This document shows, in pieces, positions 15,266 to 23,237 of a stretch of 56,381 nt of DNA. The notes beneath the pieces are model-generated. The model ran no database searches. It saw only the letters and a list, made by a program, of their open reading frames with translations, and was not told the origin of the DNA. The position numbers and the translations under genes are program-made. Source of the stretch: JAQBQZ01 sp964406475 (GTDB lineage Bacteria > Patescibacteriota > Minisyncoccia > Phycocordibacterales > CAIRYW01); NCBI GenBank assembly GCA_964406475.1, contig CAYORS010000003.1, forward strand, positions 1 through 56,381, given 5' to 3'. Position 1 is the first letter of the stretch. Every line of letters begins with the position of its first letter.

Positions 15266-15537
15266 TGAGGGTTTTAGAAATTTCAAAAAAATCTACTAAG
15301 TTTATTTTGAAACTTGGCGAAAAGCAGCGCAAACAAATTGTTTTAAAGATTAACTCTCTTACTTTACATCCATTTCCTAATGATAGTATCAAACTTCTAG
15401 GTGCTGATTCTTTTTACCGAGTTGATATCGGAGAATATCGTATCATATATCAAGCAAACTCTGATTTTTTGAAAGTTTTTATTGTAGAGAAGAGGAATGA
15501 CGACGATGTATATCGTAAGTTTAGTAGATTAATTTAA
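15265..15537 (+). CDS. RelE/ParE-superfamily toxin
   Basis: 90 residues with the RelE/ParE pattern: an N-terminal strand (VLEISKKSTKFILKL), a two-helix segment (EKQRKQIVLKINSLT) and the conserved strand FYRVDIGEYRIIYQANSDFLKVFIVEKRNDDDVYRKF. R and Y residues in YRVDIGEYRI and the C-terminal KRND...Y suit an mRNA-cleaving RelE-type enzyme more than a gyrase-poisoning ParE, but this is not certain. It directly follows its antitoxin. Confidence 0.9.
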   Translation: MRVLEISKKSTKFILKLGEKQRKQIVLKINSLTLHPFPNDSIKLLGADSFYRVDIGEYRIIYQANSDFLKVFIVEKRNDDDVYRKFSRLI

Positions 15538-15542
15538 ATTAT

Positions 15543-15650
15543 ATGACTATTATTTGGAACAAAGTAACTTGGTATTCTAAACTTCTTGCAGTTATTGTGT
15601 TTGTGGGAGCTGTTTGGCTAGGGTTTTATTTTAATTCTGAATTCAAAAAG
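15543..15650 (+). repeat. Anchor cassette, copy B
   Basis: Matches copy A over about 75 bases and copy C over about 105 bases, including the shared stretch encoding GFYFNSEFKKV that copy A lacks. Confidence 0.8.
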
Positions 15651-16667
15651 GTAGCTGGTATCAAACATGTTCAATCTGTTGTTCAGAAGATGGAGAGGGT
15701 AGATACATCGGATTGGAAAACATATGAAGACGAAGATATGGGATACTCAGTTGCTTATCCGGAGTCATATCATGTAGCTTACAAACACAACCTGGTAAAC
15801 TATAATGAAAATTCTCCTGAATATGTGAAAGGTAATCCAAATGGAGTAAAAATCCAATTTTATAGAGGCAATGCTTTTGGTTTAGACCTAACAAAATCAT
15901 ACCAGAGAGAAGAACTATTCAAGAGTTATTACGGATCAGATGCCTCAATTGCAAGATTACCAACAAAAGTAGAGGGGATAGCTCCAGTCGGAGAATTCAC
16001 TTATCGTAATAGTATCTTAAGTGGTCCAGGAGGGGCCTTTGATGTGTATTATGCTTTTGCTAAGGATGGAAAGAGTTACTATACAGCTACTGTTTGGTAT
16101 ATAAATAATGATGCAAAGACGGTGATGAATATTTTGTCTTCATTTAGACCAATTGCGATTCCAAATTATAAAGTATTCAGATCAGATACAAACAAATTTG
16201 AGATTCACTACCCAAAAGACTTTACATTCAGTGAATCAAATGATGCAGGATACAATAATGAGCTAAATTTGTATCACGTGTCATTCAATCCTTCGCCAAA
16301 TTATCAGAAAGGCACAGATTTTGGTAATGCATTTGTCGATGTCTCTATCAGCTCTAAAACTGAAAATTGCAAAAAACAAAACCCGCAAGGTCTAGTGTTT
16401 ACAGGCACTAAAACAATCGGAGGTGAGACATTTTATTTTGATCCAAAGCAACCTACGTCTGATGCAGCTATGGGAGGGGAGAGAGGGTTCAGTTCACTTT
16501 TTGCTACAGTGTATAATGGTCAGTGTTATAGAATACAAAAATTGCTTTCTTATCGAGATCTACACGGATTCGTAGATGAACCGTATAACTATCCACCACA
16601 CTTTGATGAGAAAAAAGTAAATGAAGATTTGGATACTATTATAAACAGCTTCAAATTCACAAAATAA
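15543..16667 (+). CDS. Anchored PsbP-like protein, copy B, with two domains
   Basis: 374 residues. Same N-terminal anchor as copies A and C. Two PsbP/Mog1-like domains appear in tandem: residues about 55-200 (WKTYEDEDMGYSVAYPESYH ... NILSSFRPI) and about 205-374 (YKVFRSDTNKFEIHYPKDF ... IINSFKFTK). The domain starts share the (W/Y)KxY/F...YP pattern and both end in ...SF(R/K). Likely an outside, membrane-tethered protein of unknown role. It begins five bases after the toxin stop, so toxin-operon transcripts may run into it. Confidence 0.7.
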   Translation: MTIIWNKVTWYSKLLAVIVFVGAVWLGFYFNSEFKKVAGIKHVQSVVQKMERVDTSDWKTYEDEDMGYSVAYPESYHVAYKHNLVNYNENSPEYVKGNPNGVKIQFYRGNAFGLDLTKSYQREELFKSYYGSDASIARLPTKVEGIAPVGEFTYRNSILSGPGGAFDVYYAFAKDGKSYYTATVWYINNDAKTVMNILSSFRPIAIPNYKVFRSDTNKFEIHYPKDFTFSESNDAGYNNELNLYHVSFNPSPNYQKGTDFGNAFVDVSISSKTENCKKQNPQGLVFTGTKTIGGETFYFDPKQPTSDAAMGGERGFSSLFATVYNGQCYRIQKLLSYRDLHGFVDEPYNYPPHFDEKKVNEDLDTIINSFKFTK

Positions 16668-16670
16668 TCT

Positions 16671-16778
16671 ATGAAAATAATCTGGAACAAAGTAACGTGG
16701 TATTCAAAACTTCTTGCAGTTATTGTGTTTGTAGGCACTATTTGGCTAGGGTTTTATTTTAATTCTGAATTCAAAAAG
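16671..16778 (+). repeat. Anchor cassette, copy C
   Basis: Nearly identical to the other two cassettes; it agrees with copy A at GTAGGCACTATTTGGCTA and with copy B in the following 35 bases, a mosaic pattern that suggests gene conversion. Confidence 0.8.
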
Positions 16779-17183
16779 GTGTCTGATATCAAACCTGTTG
16801 AAGTACAAAGTCAAAGCGATATAGACACTAAAGATTGGAAAACATACAGGAATGAGAAGTACGGGTTTGAATTTAAGTATCCTGCAAATTTGGAATTCAA
16901 TGCTGAGGTATCAAACAAACCTCAGGCTGAGTATATAGTCTGGACTTCTGATGATAGGGGTTACAAAATTCAATTTTTGATTGGGGCGAACATAAAACTT
17001 ACTCCAGCAAAAGATATGGGAAATACAGATTTTCCGGGAATGATTTGGCACAAAACTTTATGGAATCCTGGAACTAGTGAACAAAATTATGTTTACGAAA
17101 ATTCTAATATTCAGGTCTTGGTGAGTCCTGATTATGAAATATTGTTCGAGCAAATTCTACCGACTTTCAAATTCATACATTAA
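16671..17183 (+). CDS. Anchored PsbP-like protein, copy C, single domain
   Basis: 170 residues: the shared anchor followed by one PsbP/Mog1-like domain (WKTYRNEKYGFEFKYPANLEF ... QILPTFKFIH). It is the simplest member of the tandem family and looks closest in design to the ancestral unit. It starts three bases after copy B ends and lies just before rsmI. Confidence 0.75.
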   Translation: MKIIWNKVTWYSKLLAVIVFVGTIWLGFYFNSEFKKVSDIKPVEVQSQSDIDTKDWKTYRNEKYGFEFKYPANLEFNAEVSNKPQAEYIVWTSDDRGYKIQFLIGANIKLTPAKDMGNTDFPGMIWHKTLWNPGTSEQNYVYENSNIQVLVSPDYEILFEQILPTFKFIH

Positions 17184-17202
17184 TTTTTTAAAATTACTCA
17201 TC

Positions 17203-17871
17203 ATGTCTCTCTACATCATCGCAACACCTATAGGTAACCTTGAAGATATTACTCTTCGTGCACTTCGAATTCTTAAAGAAGTAGATTTGGTTTTGTGTGA
17301 AGATACTCGTGAGACTCGAAAGCTTTTGAATCATTATGATATAAAGACCATGACACAGTCATATCATGCACAGTCGAAGCTTTCAAAGATTGATTCAATT
17401 ATTGCAATGCTGGCGGACGGAAGAAATATTGCACTGGTATCAGATGCTGGTACTCCTGCAATCTCTGATCCTGGGTCACTTTTGGTGAAAAAGGTGCGAG
17501 AGGAATTGCCTGATATGCGTATTCTTGCGGTCCCTGGTCCATCAGCTCTCACCTCAGCGTTTTCTGCAAGTGGGATTGTGGGAGGGGAGTTTACGTTCCT
17601 GGGATTTTTGCCACACAAGAAAGGGCGAGAGACGTTGTTCAAAGAGATTGCGAGTGGAGATCGTCCATACATATTTTATGAGTCACCACATCGTCTTCTA
17701 AAAGCTCTTGAGTCACTCGTGAAGTTTGCTCCACAAAAGACTGTCTTTGTAGCAAAAGAAATATCAAAAGTTTTTGAAGAATATGTCACAGGGACTCCAG
17801 ATGAAATGCTTGCGTATTTTATACAAAACTCTGAAAAAGTAAGAGGGGAGTTTGTTGTGATTGTTTCGTGA
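17203..17871 (+). CDS. rsmI: 16S rRNA (cytidine1402-2'-O)-methyltransferase
   Basis: 222 residues from ATG 17203. An upstream ATG at 17134 is in frame but lies inside the preceding gene, and the family starts at MSLYIIATPIGNLEDIT. Recognisable TP-methylase motifs: IATPIGNLEDITLRAL, LCEDTRETRKLL, VSDAGTPAISDPG, VPGPSALTSA, FLPHKKGRE and FYESPHRLLKAL. The enzyme uses S-adenosylmethionine to methylate the ribose of C1402 in the ribosomal P site. The chain ends soon after the core (RGEFVVIVS), without the C-terminal extension of longer homologues. Confidence 0.95.
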   Translation: MSLYIIATPIGNLEDITLRALRILKEVDLVLCEDTRETRKLLNHYDIKTMTQSYHAQSKLSKIDSIIAMLADGRNIALVSDAGTPAISDPGSLLVKKVREELPDMRILAVPGPSALTSAFSASGIVGGEFTFLGFLPHKKGRETLFKEIASGDRPYIFYESPHRLLKALESLVKFAPQKTVFVAKEISKVFEEYVTGTPDEMLAYFIQNSEKVRGEFVVIVS

Positions 17872-17919
17872 TGCTTATATATGGTAGAATAGGTGTGATT
17901 AGAAATTTAAAAATAAAAA

Positions 17920-18252
17920 ATGAAAATTAACCGCGTTCATGTTGTTGTTGGAATTTTTCTTGTTTTAATCCCTCTTACAGGTGTCACTCAAGGTTTCAAA
18001 AATTGGTCAAGTATTTTGGCAGGAGTTGTGATTTTGTATTTTGCAATGAGATCAATACACAGTGAAATTACAAAAAGACAAAGTCGGCATCGCAGGTCTG
18101 ATTCTTTTGTTGAGTCTCGACCGAGAGATTTTTCTTCAAGAATCAAACAAGCCTCTTTCGACAAAGACAAAAAACCTCTCGAAAACAAACAAAGTGTAGA
18201 ATCCGAAGAAAAAGGGGATATACAAGAATCTAACCCTCACTCACTAGAATGA
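17920..18252 (+). CDS. Hypothetical protein with two membrane helices and a charged tail
   Basis: 110 residues. Two short hydrophobic segments (HVVVGIFLVLIPLTG and WSSILAGVVILYFAM) precede a cytoplasmic tail rich in Lys, Arg, Ser and Glu, probably disordered. No family is recognised. It overlaps the following glycosidase-like gene by 4 bases (ATGA), implying translational coupling. A -10-like TAGAAT lies before it at about 17885. Confidence 0.6.
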   Translation: MKINRVHVVVGIFLVLIPLTGVTQGFKNWSSILAGVVILYFAMRSIHSEITKRQSRHRRSDSFVESRPRDFSSRIKQASFDKDKKPLENKQSVESEEKGDIQESNPHSLE

Positions 18253-19469
18253 AGTATTTTTTTGCAGGCGTACTTATTTTTGGGTTACTTTGTTTAGGTG
18301 TATTTTTTGTTATACCTTTTTTCTTCAATAATCAGAATGTATTATCTTCACAAGATGCAAACAAAGAAAAAAAAACCGACATTGAAGAAACTCCTCAACC
18401 ACCTGTAATTTCTCACATCGAAACACCTGAGCCACTTAAGGCAATATATATGTCTGCGTGTTATGCGGGAAGTAAAAAATTAAGAGAAGGATTGGTAGAC
18501 CTTATAGATACAACAGAACTCAATGCTCTTGTGATTGATATCAAAGATTATAGTGGCAAGGTGTCTTTTGCTCCCAATGCTGACTGGGATTCTTTTGTAT
18601 CTAACAAATGTAGTGTTTCTGATATGGCGGATTTTATTAAAACTCTGCACGAAAAAAATATTTATGTCATAGGACGGATTACATCTTTTCAAGATCCATA
18701 TTTTGCCAAGCTTCATCCAGAGATTGCAGTAAAACGTAATTCAGACAAAACCATCCTGTGGGCTGATAAAAAGGGAATCAACTATCTTGACCCAAGTGCA
18801 CCGCTTACAATCGATCATCTCACAAAGCTTGCTACTGATTCGTATGATATAGGTTTTGATGAAATCAATTTTGATTATATTAGGTTCCCTTCAGATGGTA
18901 ATATGAAAGATATTTATTTTCCATATTCTGAGGGTAAGAATAGAGCGACGGTAATGGAAGATGTCTTCAAATCACTATCTCAAAATTTGAAACCAAAAGG
19001 TATTGTTATTTCTGCCGATCTTTTTGGTATGGTGACCACCAACACTGATGATTTGAATATTGGGCAAGTATTAGAGCGGGCTTTACCTTACTTTGACTAT
19101 ATTGCACCGATGGTGTATCCATCCCATTATCCTCCGAACTTTAATGGCTGGAAAGATCCCAACAAATATCCTTATGATTTGATTAAGTTTGTGATGTCGA
19201 GTGCGGTCAAAAGAACTGTTGCTACTACAACCAGTGTAGAAACTTTTGATGGTGTATATGTCGCATCATCATCCCCTCGTCTTTATACCAAAGAAAGTTT
19301 TAGCAAACTTAAGATGCGCCCATGGCTTCAAGATTTTGACTATGGAGGCAACTACGATATTCCGGAAGTAAAAGCTCAGATTAAGGCAACATATGATGCA
19401 GGGCTTACAAGTTGGATGTTATGGTCACCATCAAACAGGTATACTGTAGGTGCGTTAGAGAAAAACTAA
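18249..19469 (+). CDS. DUF4015 putative glycoside hydrolase, exported
   Basis: 406 residues. An N-terminal signal anchor (VLIFGLLCLGVFFVIPFFF) leads to a TIM-barrel-like DUF4015 domain: LKAIYMSACYAGSKKLREGL, NALVIDIKDYSGKVSF, YVIGRITSFQDPYFAK, FDEINFDYIRFPSDGNM, ISADLFGMVT, YIAPMVYPSHYPPNF and finally GLTSWMLWSPSNRY. The pattern of acidic residues at strand ends (D in FDYIRFPSD, E in DEINFDY) fits the GH13/GHL-like relatives. Likely acts on cell-wall or surface polysaccharide outside the membrane. Substrate not known. Confidence 0.85.
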   Translation: MKYFFAGVLIFGLLCLGVFFVIPFFFNNQNVLSSQDANKEKKTDIEETPQPPVISHIETPEPLKAIYMSACYAGSKKLREGLVDLIDTTELNALVIDIKDYSGKVSFAPNADWDSFVSNKCSVSDMADFIKTLHEKNIYVIGRITSFQDPYFAKLHPEIAVKRNSDKTILWADKKGINYLDPSAPLTIDHLTKLATDSYDIGFDEINFDYIRFPSDGNMKDIYFPYSEGKNRATVMEDVFKSLSQNLKPKGIVISADLFGMVTTNTDDLNIGQVLERALPYFDYIAPMVYPSHYPPNFNGWKDPNKYPYDLIKFVMSSAVKRTVATTTSVETFDGVYVASSSPRLYTKESFSKLKMRPWLQDFDYGGNYDIPEVKAQIKATYDAGLTSWMLWSPSNRYTVGALEKN

Positions 19470-19523
19470 CTACTCACTTCTATAATTTTCACTTTTTTAT
19501 TTTACTCTCATTTATATTTGTTT

Positions 19524-19529
19524 TATAAT
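19524..19529 (+). promoter_or_regulatory. -10 box of the VirD4-like gene
   Basis: TATAAT ends seven bases before ATG 19537, so transcription would start at or next to the start codon, giving a leaderless message. Confidence 0.6.
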
Positions 19530-19536
19530 TAAAACA

Positions 19537-21276
19537 ATGAATGAAGATCCTAATAAAGTAGTTTATTTTGCTGAGACAGATGCGCGTAACCGCAAGACAA
19601 AATTTGGTATTAAAATCAAAGATCGTTCTCGCCATACCTATGTTATAGGAAAGACAGGTATGGGTAAATCAACACTCCTCGAAAATCTTGCAATCCAAGA
19701 TATTCAAGAAGGAAGAGGAATTGCCTTCCTTGATCCGCACGGGAAGACGGCAGACCTCTTGCTCGAATATGTGCCTGAAGAAAGATTAAAAGACGTTCTT
19801 TATTTTGCACCTTTCGATCTTGATTTCCCTATATCTTTTAATGTACTTGAAGATGTGGGTCCCGACAAAAGACATCTTGTTGCAAACGGTCTTATGTCTG
19901 CCTTCAAAAAGATTTGGGTTGATGCGTGGAGTGCGCGTATGGAATATATATTGAACAATATTCTTCTTGCACTTTTGGAGTACCCTGATTCTACTTTGAT
20001 TGGAGTCAATCGTATTTTGGCTGATGAAGATTATCGCAAAAAAGTAGTCGAGTATATTACAGATCCATCGGTCCGATCTTTTTGGGTAGATGAGTTTGCC
20101 AAATATGGTTCCAAATATATGCAAGAAGCGGGCGCATCTATTCAAAACAAGATTGGCCAATTCATTTCTAATCCACTGATTCGAAATATTATAGGACAAC
20201 CAAAATCAACCTTCGATATTCGTGAGCTTATGGATTCACGAAAAATTCTCATCATCAACCTCTCAAAAGGTCTCGCTGGAGAAGCGAACGCGAATCTTTT
20301 GGGTGCAATGCTTATCACAAAAATCTATCTTGCTGCAATGAGTCGTGCGGATAAGCGCGATGCCGAGCTTGAGGCACTTCCTAACTTTTATTTGTATGTT
20401 GATGAGTTTCAGAACTTTGCAAACGAATCTTTTGCAGATATTCTTTCAGAAGCTCGTAAATACAAACTCAATCTTACTGTTGCTCATCAATATATCGAAC
20501 AAATGACAGAAGAGGTAAGAGCTGCGGTGTTCGGTAACGTGGGTACAATGATTACGTTTCGTGTGGGTGCATATGATGCAGAAGTCCTTGAGAAAGAGTT
20601 TGCTCCTGAGTTTATGGCGACAGATCTTGTTAATCTTGGTTTCGCACAGATTTATTTGAAGCTTATGATTGATGGTGTGTCATCAAAACCTTTTTCTGCA
20701 ACCACTCTTCCTCCTGTGCCTAAACCAGCAAAAAATCTTCGATTGGATATTATAGAAAATTCTCGCGCTACTTTTGCACGCAAGAGAGAAGATGTCGAAA
20801 ATGAAATCCGCCAATGGCATGAAGAATCACAAAAATCAATGCATTCTCAGGCAAAGTCTAAAAAAGGTAATTATCAAAGTCCTATAGATCAGGCTCTTAA
20901 GGCTGTGTTGGGAAAAGAACCAATAGCACAATCATCATATGAAGACAAAAAACACACTCACACAGGAGGTGCTAAATTTTTATCTCAATCACAAAAAGAA
21001 AACAAACCAGGTTCTGAATCTGAAAGAGAAAAAGCTCTAAGAAAAGCTGTGTCACTTAGTTACTTAAAACAACAATCTTCTCCTCGAGAGAAAAAAGCAC
21101 CTACAGAAGAGCATCTTAAAGATCTGCGAAGTGCACTATCTTCTATTATGTCTTCTTCAGGTGAAGAAAAAGACACACCTCCTGTACCACCTCAAAAAAA
21201 TATTGATAACAGCAAAAAAGAAGAGCCTAAAGAAGTACCGGAAGATGTTTTAAAAAAAATATTAGCACTCGACTAG
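19537..21276 (+). CDS. VirD4/TraG-like P-loop ATPase (type IV coupling-protein family)
   Basis: 579 residues. Walker A is GKTGMGKSTLLENLA (about residues 38-52), and FLDPHGKTADLLL follows. Walker B is YVDEFQNF at about 288-295, with the sensor-like LTVAHQYIEQM after it. The last ~150 residues are low-complexity, Lys/Glu/Ser-rich and probably disordered. Homologues move DNA or protein substrates in type IV secretion, or act as HerA/FtsK-like DNA motors. No membrane helix is seen at the N-terminus, unlike classical VirD4, and no other secretion genes are nearby, so it could be a stand-alone motor of this common Parcubacteria family. Confidence 0.85.
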   Translation: MNEDPNKVVYFAETDARNRKTKFGIKIKDRSRHTYVIGKTGMGKSTLLENLAIQDIQEGRGIAFLDPHGKTADLLLEYVPEERLKDVLYFAPFDLDFPISFNVLEDVGPDKRHLVANGLMSAFKKIWVDAWSARMEYILNNILLALLEYPDSTLIGVNRILADEDYRKKVVEYITDPSVRSFWVDEFAKYGSKYMQEAGASIQNKIGQFISNPLIRNIIGQPKSTFDIRELMDSRKILIINLSKGLAGEANANLLGAMLITKIYLAAMSRADKRDAELEALPNFYLYVDEFQNFANESFADILSEARKYKLNLTVAHQYIEQMTEEVRAAVFGNVGTMITFRVGAYDAEVLEKEFAPEFMATDLVNLGFAQIYLKLMIDGVSSKPFSATTLPPVPKPAKNLRLDIIENSRATFARKREDVENEIRQWHEESQKSMHSQAKSKKGNYQSPIDQALKAVLGKEPIAQSSYEDKKHTHTGGAKFLSQSQKENKPGSESEREKALRKAVSLSYLKQQSSPREKKAPTEEHLKDLRSALSSIMSSSGEEKDTPPVPPQKNIDNSKKEEPKEVPEDVLKKILALD

Positions 21277-21277
21277 T

Positions 21278-21400
21278 ATGATTTTGGTTGTTTTTTTGGT
21301 TGTTGGAGTTGGTGTAGTGGGGGCGCTGTGTTTGTGGTCGGGGGATGCTGTGGAAAACGATGCCCTAGAAAATTTTGAGATTATTGAACAAAATATATGA
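21278..21400 (+). CDS. Small membrane protein, 40 residues
   Basis: Open frame starting one base after the ATPase stop and overlapping the next gene by 4 bases (ATGA). It encodes one hydrophobic helix (MILVVFLVVGVGVVGALCLW) followed by an acidic tail (SGDAVENDALENFEIIEQNI). Tight packing between two genes and the clear membrane-plus-tail layout argue that it is translated. Function unknown. Confidence 0.6.
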   Translation: MILVVFLVVGVGVVGALCLWSGDAVENDALENFEIIEQNI

Positions 21401-22578
21401 ATAAAAAAAGAGTACTTATTTTTTCGCTTACTTACTATCCGCGCTTTGTTGGTGGGGCAGAAGTAGCAATCAAAGAAATCACTGATAGACTGGGGGATCT
21501 ATATGAGTTTGATATGATAACTCTGCGATTTGACAGAAACCTTCCTCGTCTAGAGCAGATAGGTAATGTGCGCATCTTTCGTATTGGTCCTGTATGGGGA
21601 AGAGATATTACACCAAGTAATCTTCATATTGTACACACGCTCGCAAAATACCTTTTTGTGCCCCTAGGGTTTGTAAAAGCAATATCTCTTCATATGACTC
21701 GGAAGTACAATGCTCTTTGGAGTATGATGGCATCGTATAATTCTTTTGCTGCACTACTTTTTAAAAAGGTACACCCTTCTGTTCCTTTCCTTCTTACTTT
21801 ACAAGAAGGGGATCCTATCCCTCATATCAAAAGACGAGCTCGGTTTTTTTGGTCTTTTTTTAAAAACATATTTGTGTCTGCAAATGTAATACAGGCTATT
21901 TCACAATACTTGGGGCATTTTGCACTCGAGATGGGTGCTACGTGTCCTATTATTGTTGTTCCCAATGGTGTTGATTTTTACAAATTCAGTACTACATCTT
22001 CTGAAGAAGATTTGAAACAGGTGTCTCATAAGATGCAAAAAAAAGATACAGATATCACACTCATTACTACATCACGTCTTGTCATCAAAAACGGTATTTC
22101 TTATGTACTGCGTGCACTCGTGCATCTTCCCTCTAATTTTAAATTTGTAGTTCTCGGTATTGGACCTCTCGGCCAAACACTCAAAAAAGAAGCAGCAATA
22201 CTTGGTGTGGAAGATAGAGTTATTTGGCTTGATCATATTTCTCATACCGAAATACCTCTATATCTTAAAGCATCAGACATCTTTGTCCGCACCCCAATAT
22301 CAGAAGGCTTTGGCAATTCTTATGTCGAAGCTATGGCTTGTGGTATCCCATGTATCGCAACTCCTGTGGGAGGCATACTTGATTTTATCAAGGAGGGAGA
22401 GACAGGTCTTTATGTTGATATTGACAATCCCGAGAGCATTGTCGACGCTGTTATGGATCTTGTTCGCAACCCCGATCTAGTATCAAAAATAAAGCGTCAG
22501 TCATTCGAAATGGTAAAAGAAAAATACGATTGGGATATTGTCGCAGAGGGGATGAATAGTGTATTTAAGAGTTTGTAA
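21397..22578 (+). CDS. Glycosyltransferase family 4
   Basis: 393 residues, GT-B fold. The N-terminus has the nucleotide-sugar/acceptor loop YYPRFVGGAEVAIKEI. The C-terminal half has the GT4 signature: TTSRLVIKNGISYVLRAL, then EGFGNSYVEAMACGIPCIATPVGG with the E-x7-E donor-binding pair. It transfers a sugar from a nucleotide donor to a glycan or lipid acceptor at the inner face of the membrane. It is separated from the main glycan cluster by murD/murC. Confidence 0.88.
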   Translation: MNKKRVLIFSLTYYPRFVGGAEVAIKEITDRLGDLYEFDMITLRFDRNLPRLEQIGNVRIFRIGPVWGRDITPSNLHIVHTLAKYLFVPLGFVKAISLHMTRKYNALWSMMASYNSFAALLFKKVHPSVPFLLTLQEGDPIPHIKRRARFFWSFFKNIFVSANVIQAISQYLGHFALEMGATCPIIVVPNGVDFYKFSTTSSEEDLKQVSHKMQKKDTDITLITTSRLVIKNGISYVLRALVHLPSNFKFVVLGIGPLGQTLKKEAAILGVEDRVIWLDHISHTEIPLYLKASDIFVRTPISEGFGNSYVEAMACGIPCIATPVGGILDFIKEGETGLYVDIDNPESIVDAVMDLVRNPDLVSKIKRQSFEMVKEKYDWDIVAEGMNSVFKSL

Positions 22579-22586
22579 ATAAAAAT

Positions 22587-22606
22587 ACCAACCTTTTCGG
22601 GTTGGT
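22587..22606. terminator. Shared terminator between convergent genes
   Basis: ACCAACC (22587-22593) and GGTTGGT (22600-22606) around a 6-base loop. It lies in the 29-base gap between convergent stops. The minus strand continues into TATTTTTATTT, a good terminator for the 22608-22985 gene; the plus-strand side is weaker. Confidence 0.75.
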
Positions 22607-22607
22607 G

Positions 22608-22985
22608 TTAAGTCTGAGGCAGGGCCGCAGGGGCATGTTCAGACACTTGAAAGATATGTGCCTTTGGACCATCATCAGTTTGTTGATAGGTGTCGTATGA
22701 GTCTATAACAAACAGACCTGCGCCCGAAGCGATTGTCTCCGCTAATGCAAGGGCGTGTTCATGATCAATGTCGACTTTGAATAATTCTGTTCCCAGCTTT
22801 GATCCGAATACAGGTTTTCCAGTATCTGGATCTATTTTCCATGCGAGGAGACGATCCATTTCGACATCGTCAACCACCACTTTCCGGAGGACATAGATAA
22901 AGGTGGTCTCAAAATGGACGAGAATAAAGTCACCTGGTGTAAGTTTTGTGTGCTGAGGTGTTCCGTCTTCCAATATAAAATACAT
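22608..22985 (-). CDS. Hypothetical protein
   Basis: 125 residues from ATG 22985. An upstream in-frame ATG at 23024 overlaps the likely -35 box, so the shorter form is preferred (MYFILEDGTPQHTKLTPGD). The sequence looks like a small beta-rich protein: TPGDFILVHFETTFIYVLRKVVVDD, then DHEHALALAETIASGAGLFVIDSYDTYQQ. No family is recognised. It is the only minus-strand gene here, convergent with the glycosyltransferase. Confidence 0.6.
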   Translation of the reverse strand: MYFILEDGTPQHTKLTPGDFILVHFETTFIYVLRKVVVDDVEMDRLLAWKIDPDTGKPVFGSKLGTELFKVDIDHEHALALAETIASGAGLFVIDSYDTYQQTDDGPKAHIFQVSEHAPAALPQT

Positions 22986-22995
22986 AACTTTTTTC

Positions 22996-23024
22996 AAAAT
23001 AATATAAATTATAAAATTTGTCAA
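22996..23024 (-). promoter_or_regulatory. Promoter of the 22608-22985 gene
   Basis: Minus strand TTGACA (23024-23019), 17-base spacer, TATTTT (23001-22996). The -10 ends 10 bases before ATG 22985, and this placement rules out the upstream ATG at 23024. Confidence 0.5.
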
Positions 23025-23060
23025 CGGTATGATTTGTGCTCGGGATGATAATATTTCTAT

Positions 23061-23219
23061 ATGGGTAATTATAAAATCTACTTTAAAGGTAAAAAAATAA
23101 CACAGCTAGGGCTAGGTCACCTCGGAAACCCACTGTTTTCCGACGCTCGTTATCACTCACTGCCTTCCTTCACAGGAAAACTAGAGTTTTCCCGACCCCT
23201 TTCCCAGTCCCAGTCGTAA
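23061..23219 (+). pseudogene. Decayed murD-like 5' fragment
   Basis: A 52-codon frame whose first 22 residues (MGNYKIYFKGKKITQLGLGH, then LG) mirror the start of MurD 177 bases downstream (YKKYFYGKRVTQLGLGLLG). After that the similarity stops and the sequence becomes an unrelated, Ser/Pro-rich tail ending at TAA 23217. The nucleotide match is modest, so the duplication is old. It may be untranslated debris or may have been kept as part of the murD leader, since two inverted repeats overlap it. Confidence 0.55.
23122..23192. repeat. Two inverted repeats upstream of murD
   Basis: TCGGAAA 23122-23128 with TTTCCGA 23137-23143, and the near-perfect palindrome GGAAAACT 23175-23182 with AGTTTTCC 23185-23192 around two bases. 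Both share GGAAA/TTTCC arms and lie in a locally GC-richer patch. Role unknown. Confidence 0.45.
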
Positions 23220-23224
23220 TGATG

Positions 23225-23230
23225 TATACT
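23225..23230 (+). promoter_or_regulatory. -10 box of murD
   Basis: TATACT ends seven bases before ATG 23238, giving a leaderless or near-leaderless start. Confidence 0.45.
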
Positions 23231-23237
23231 AAATTTT

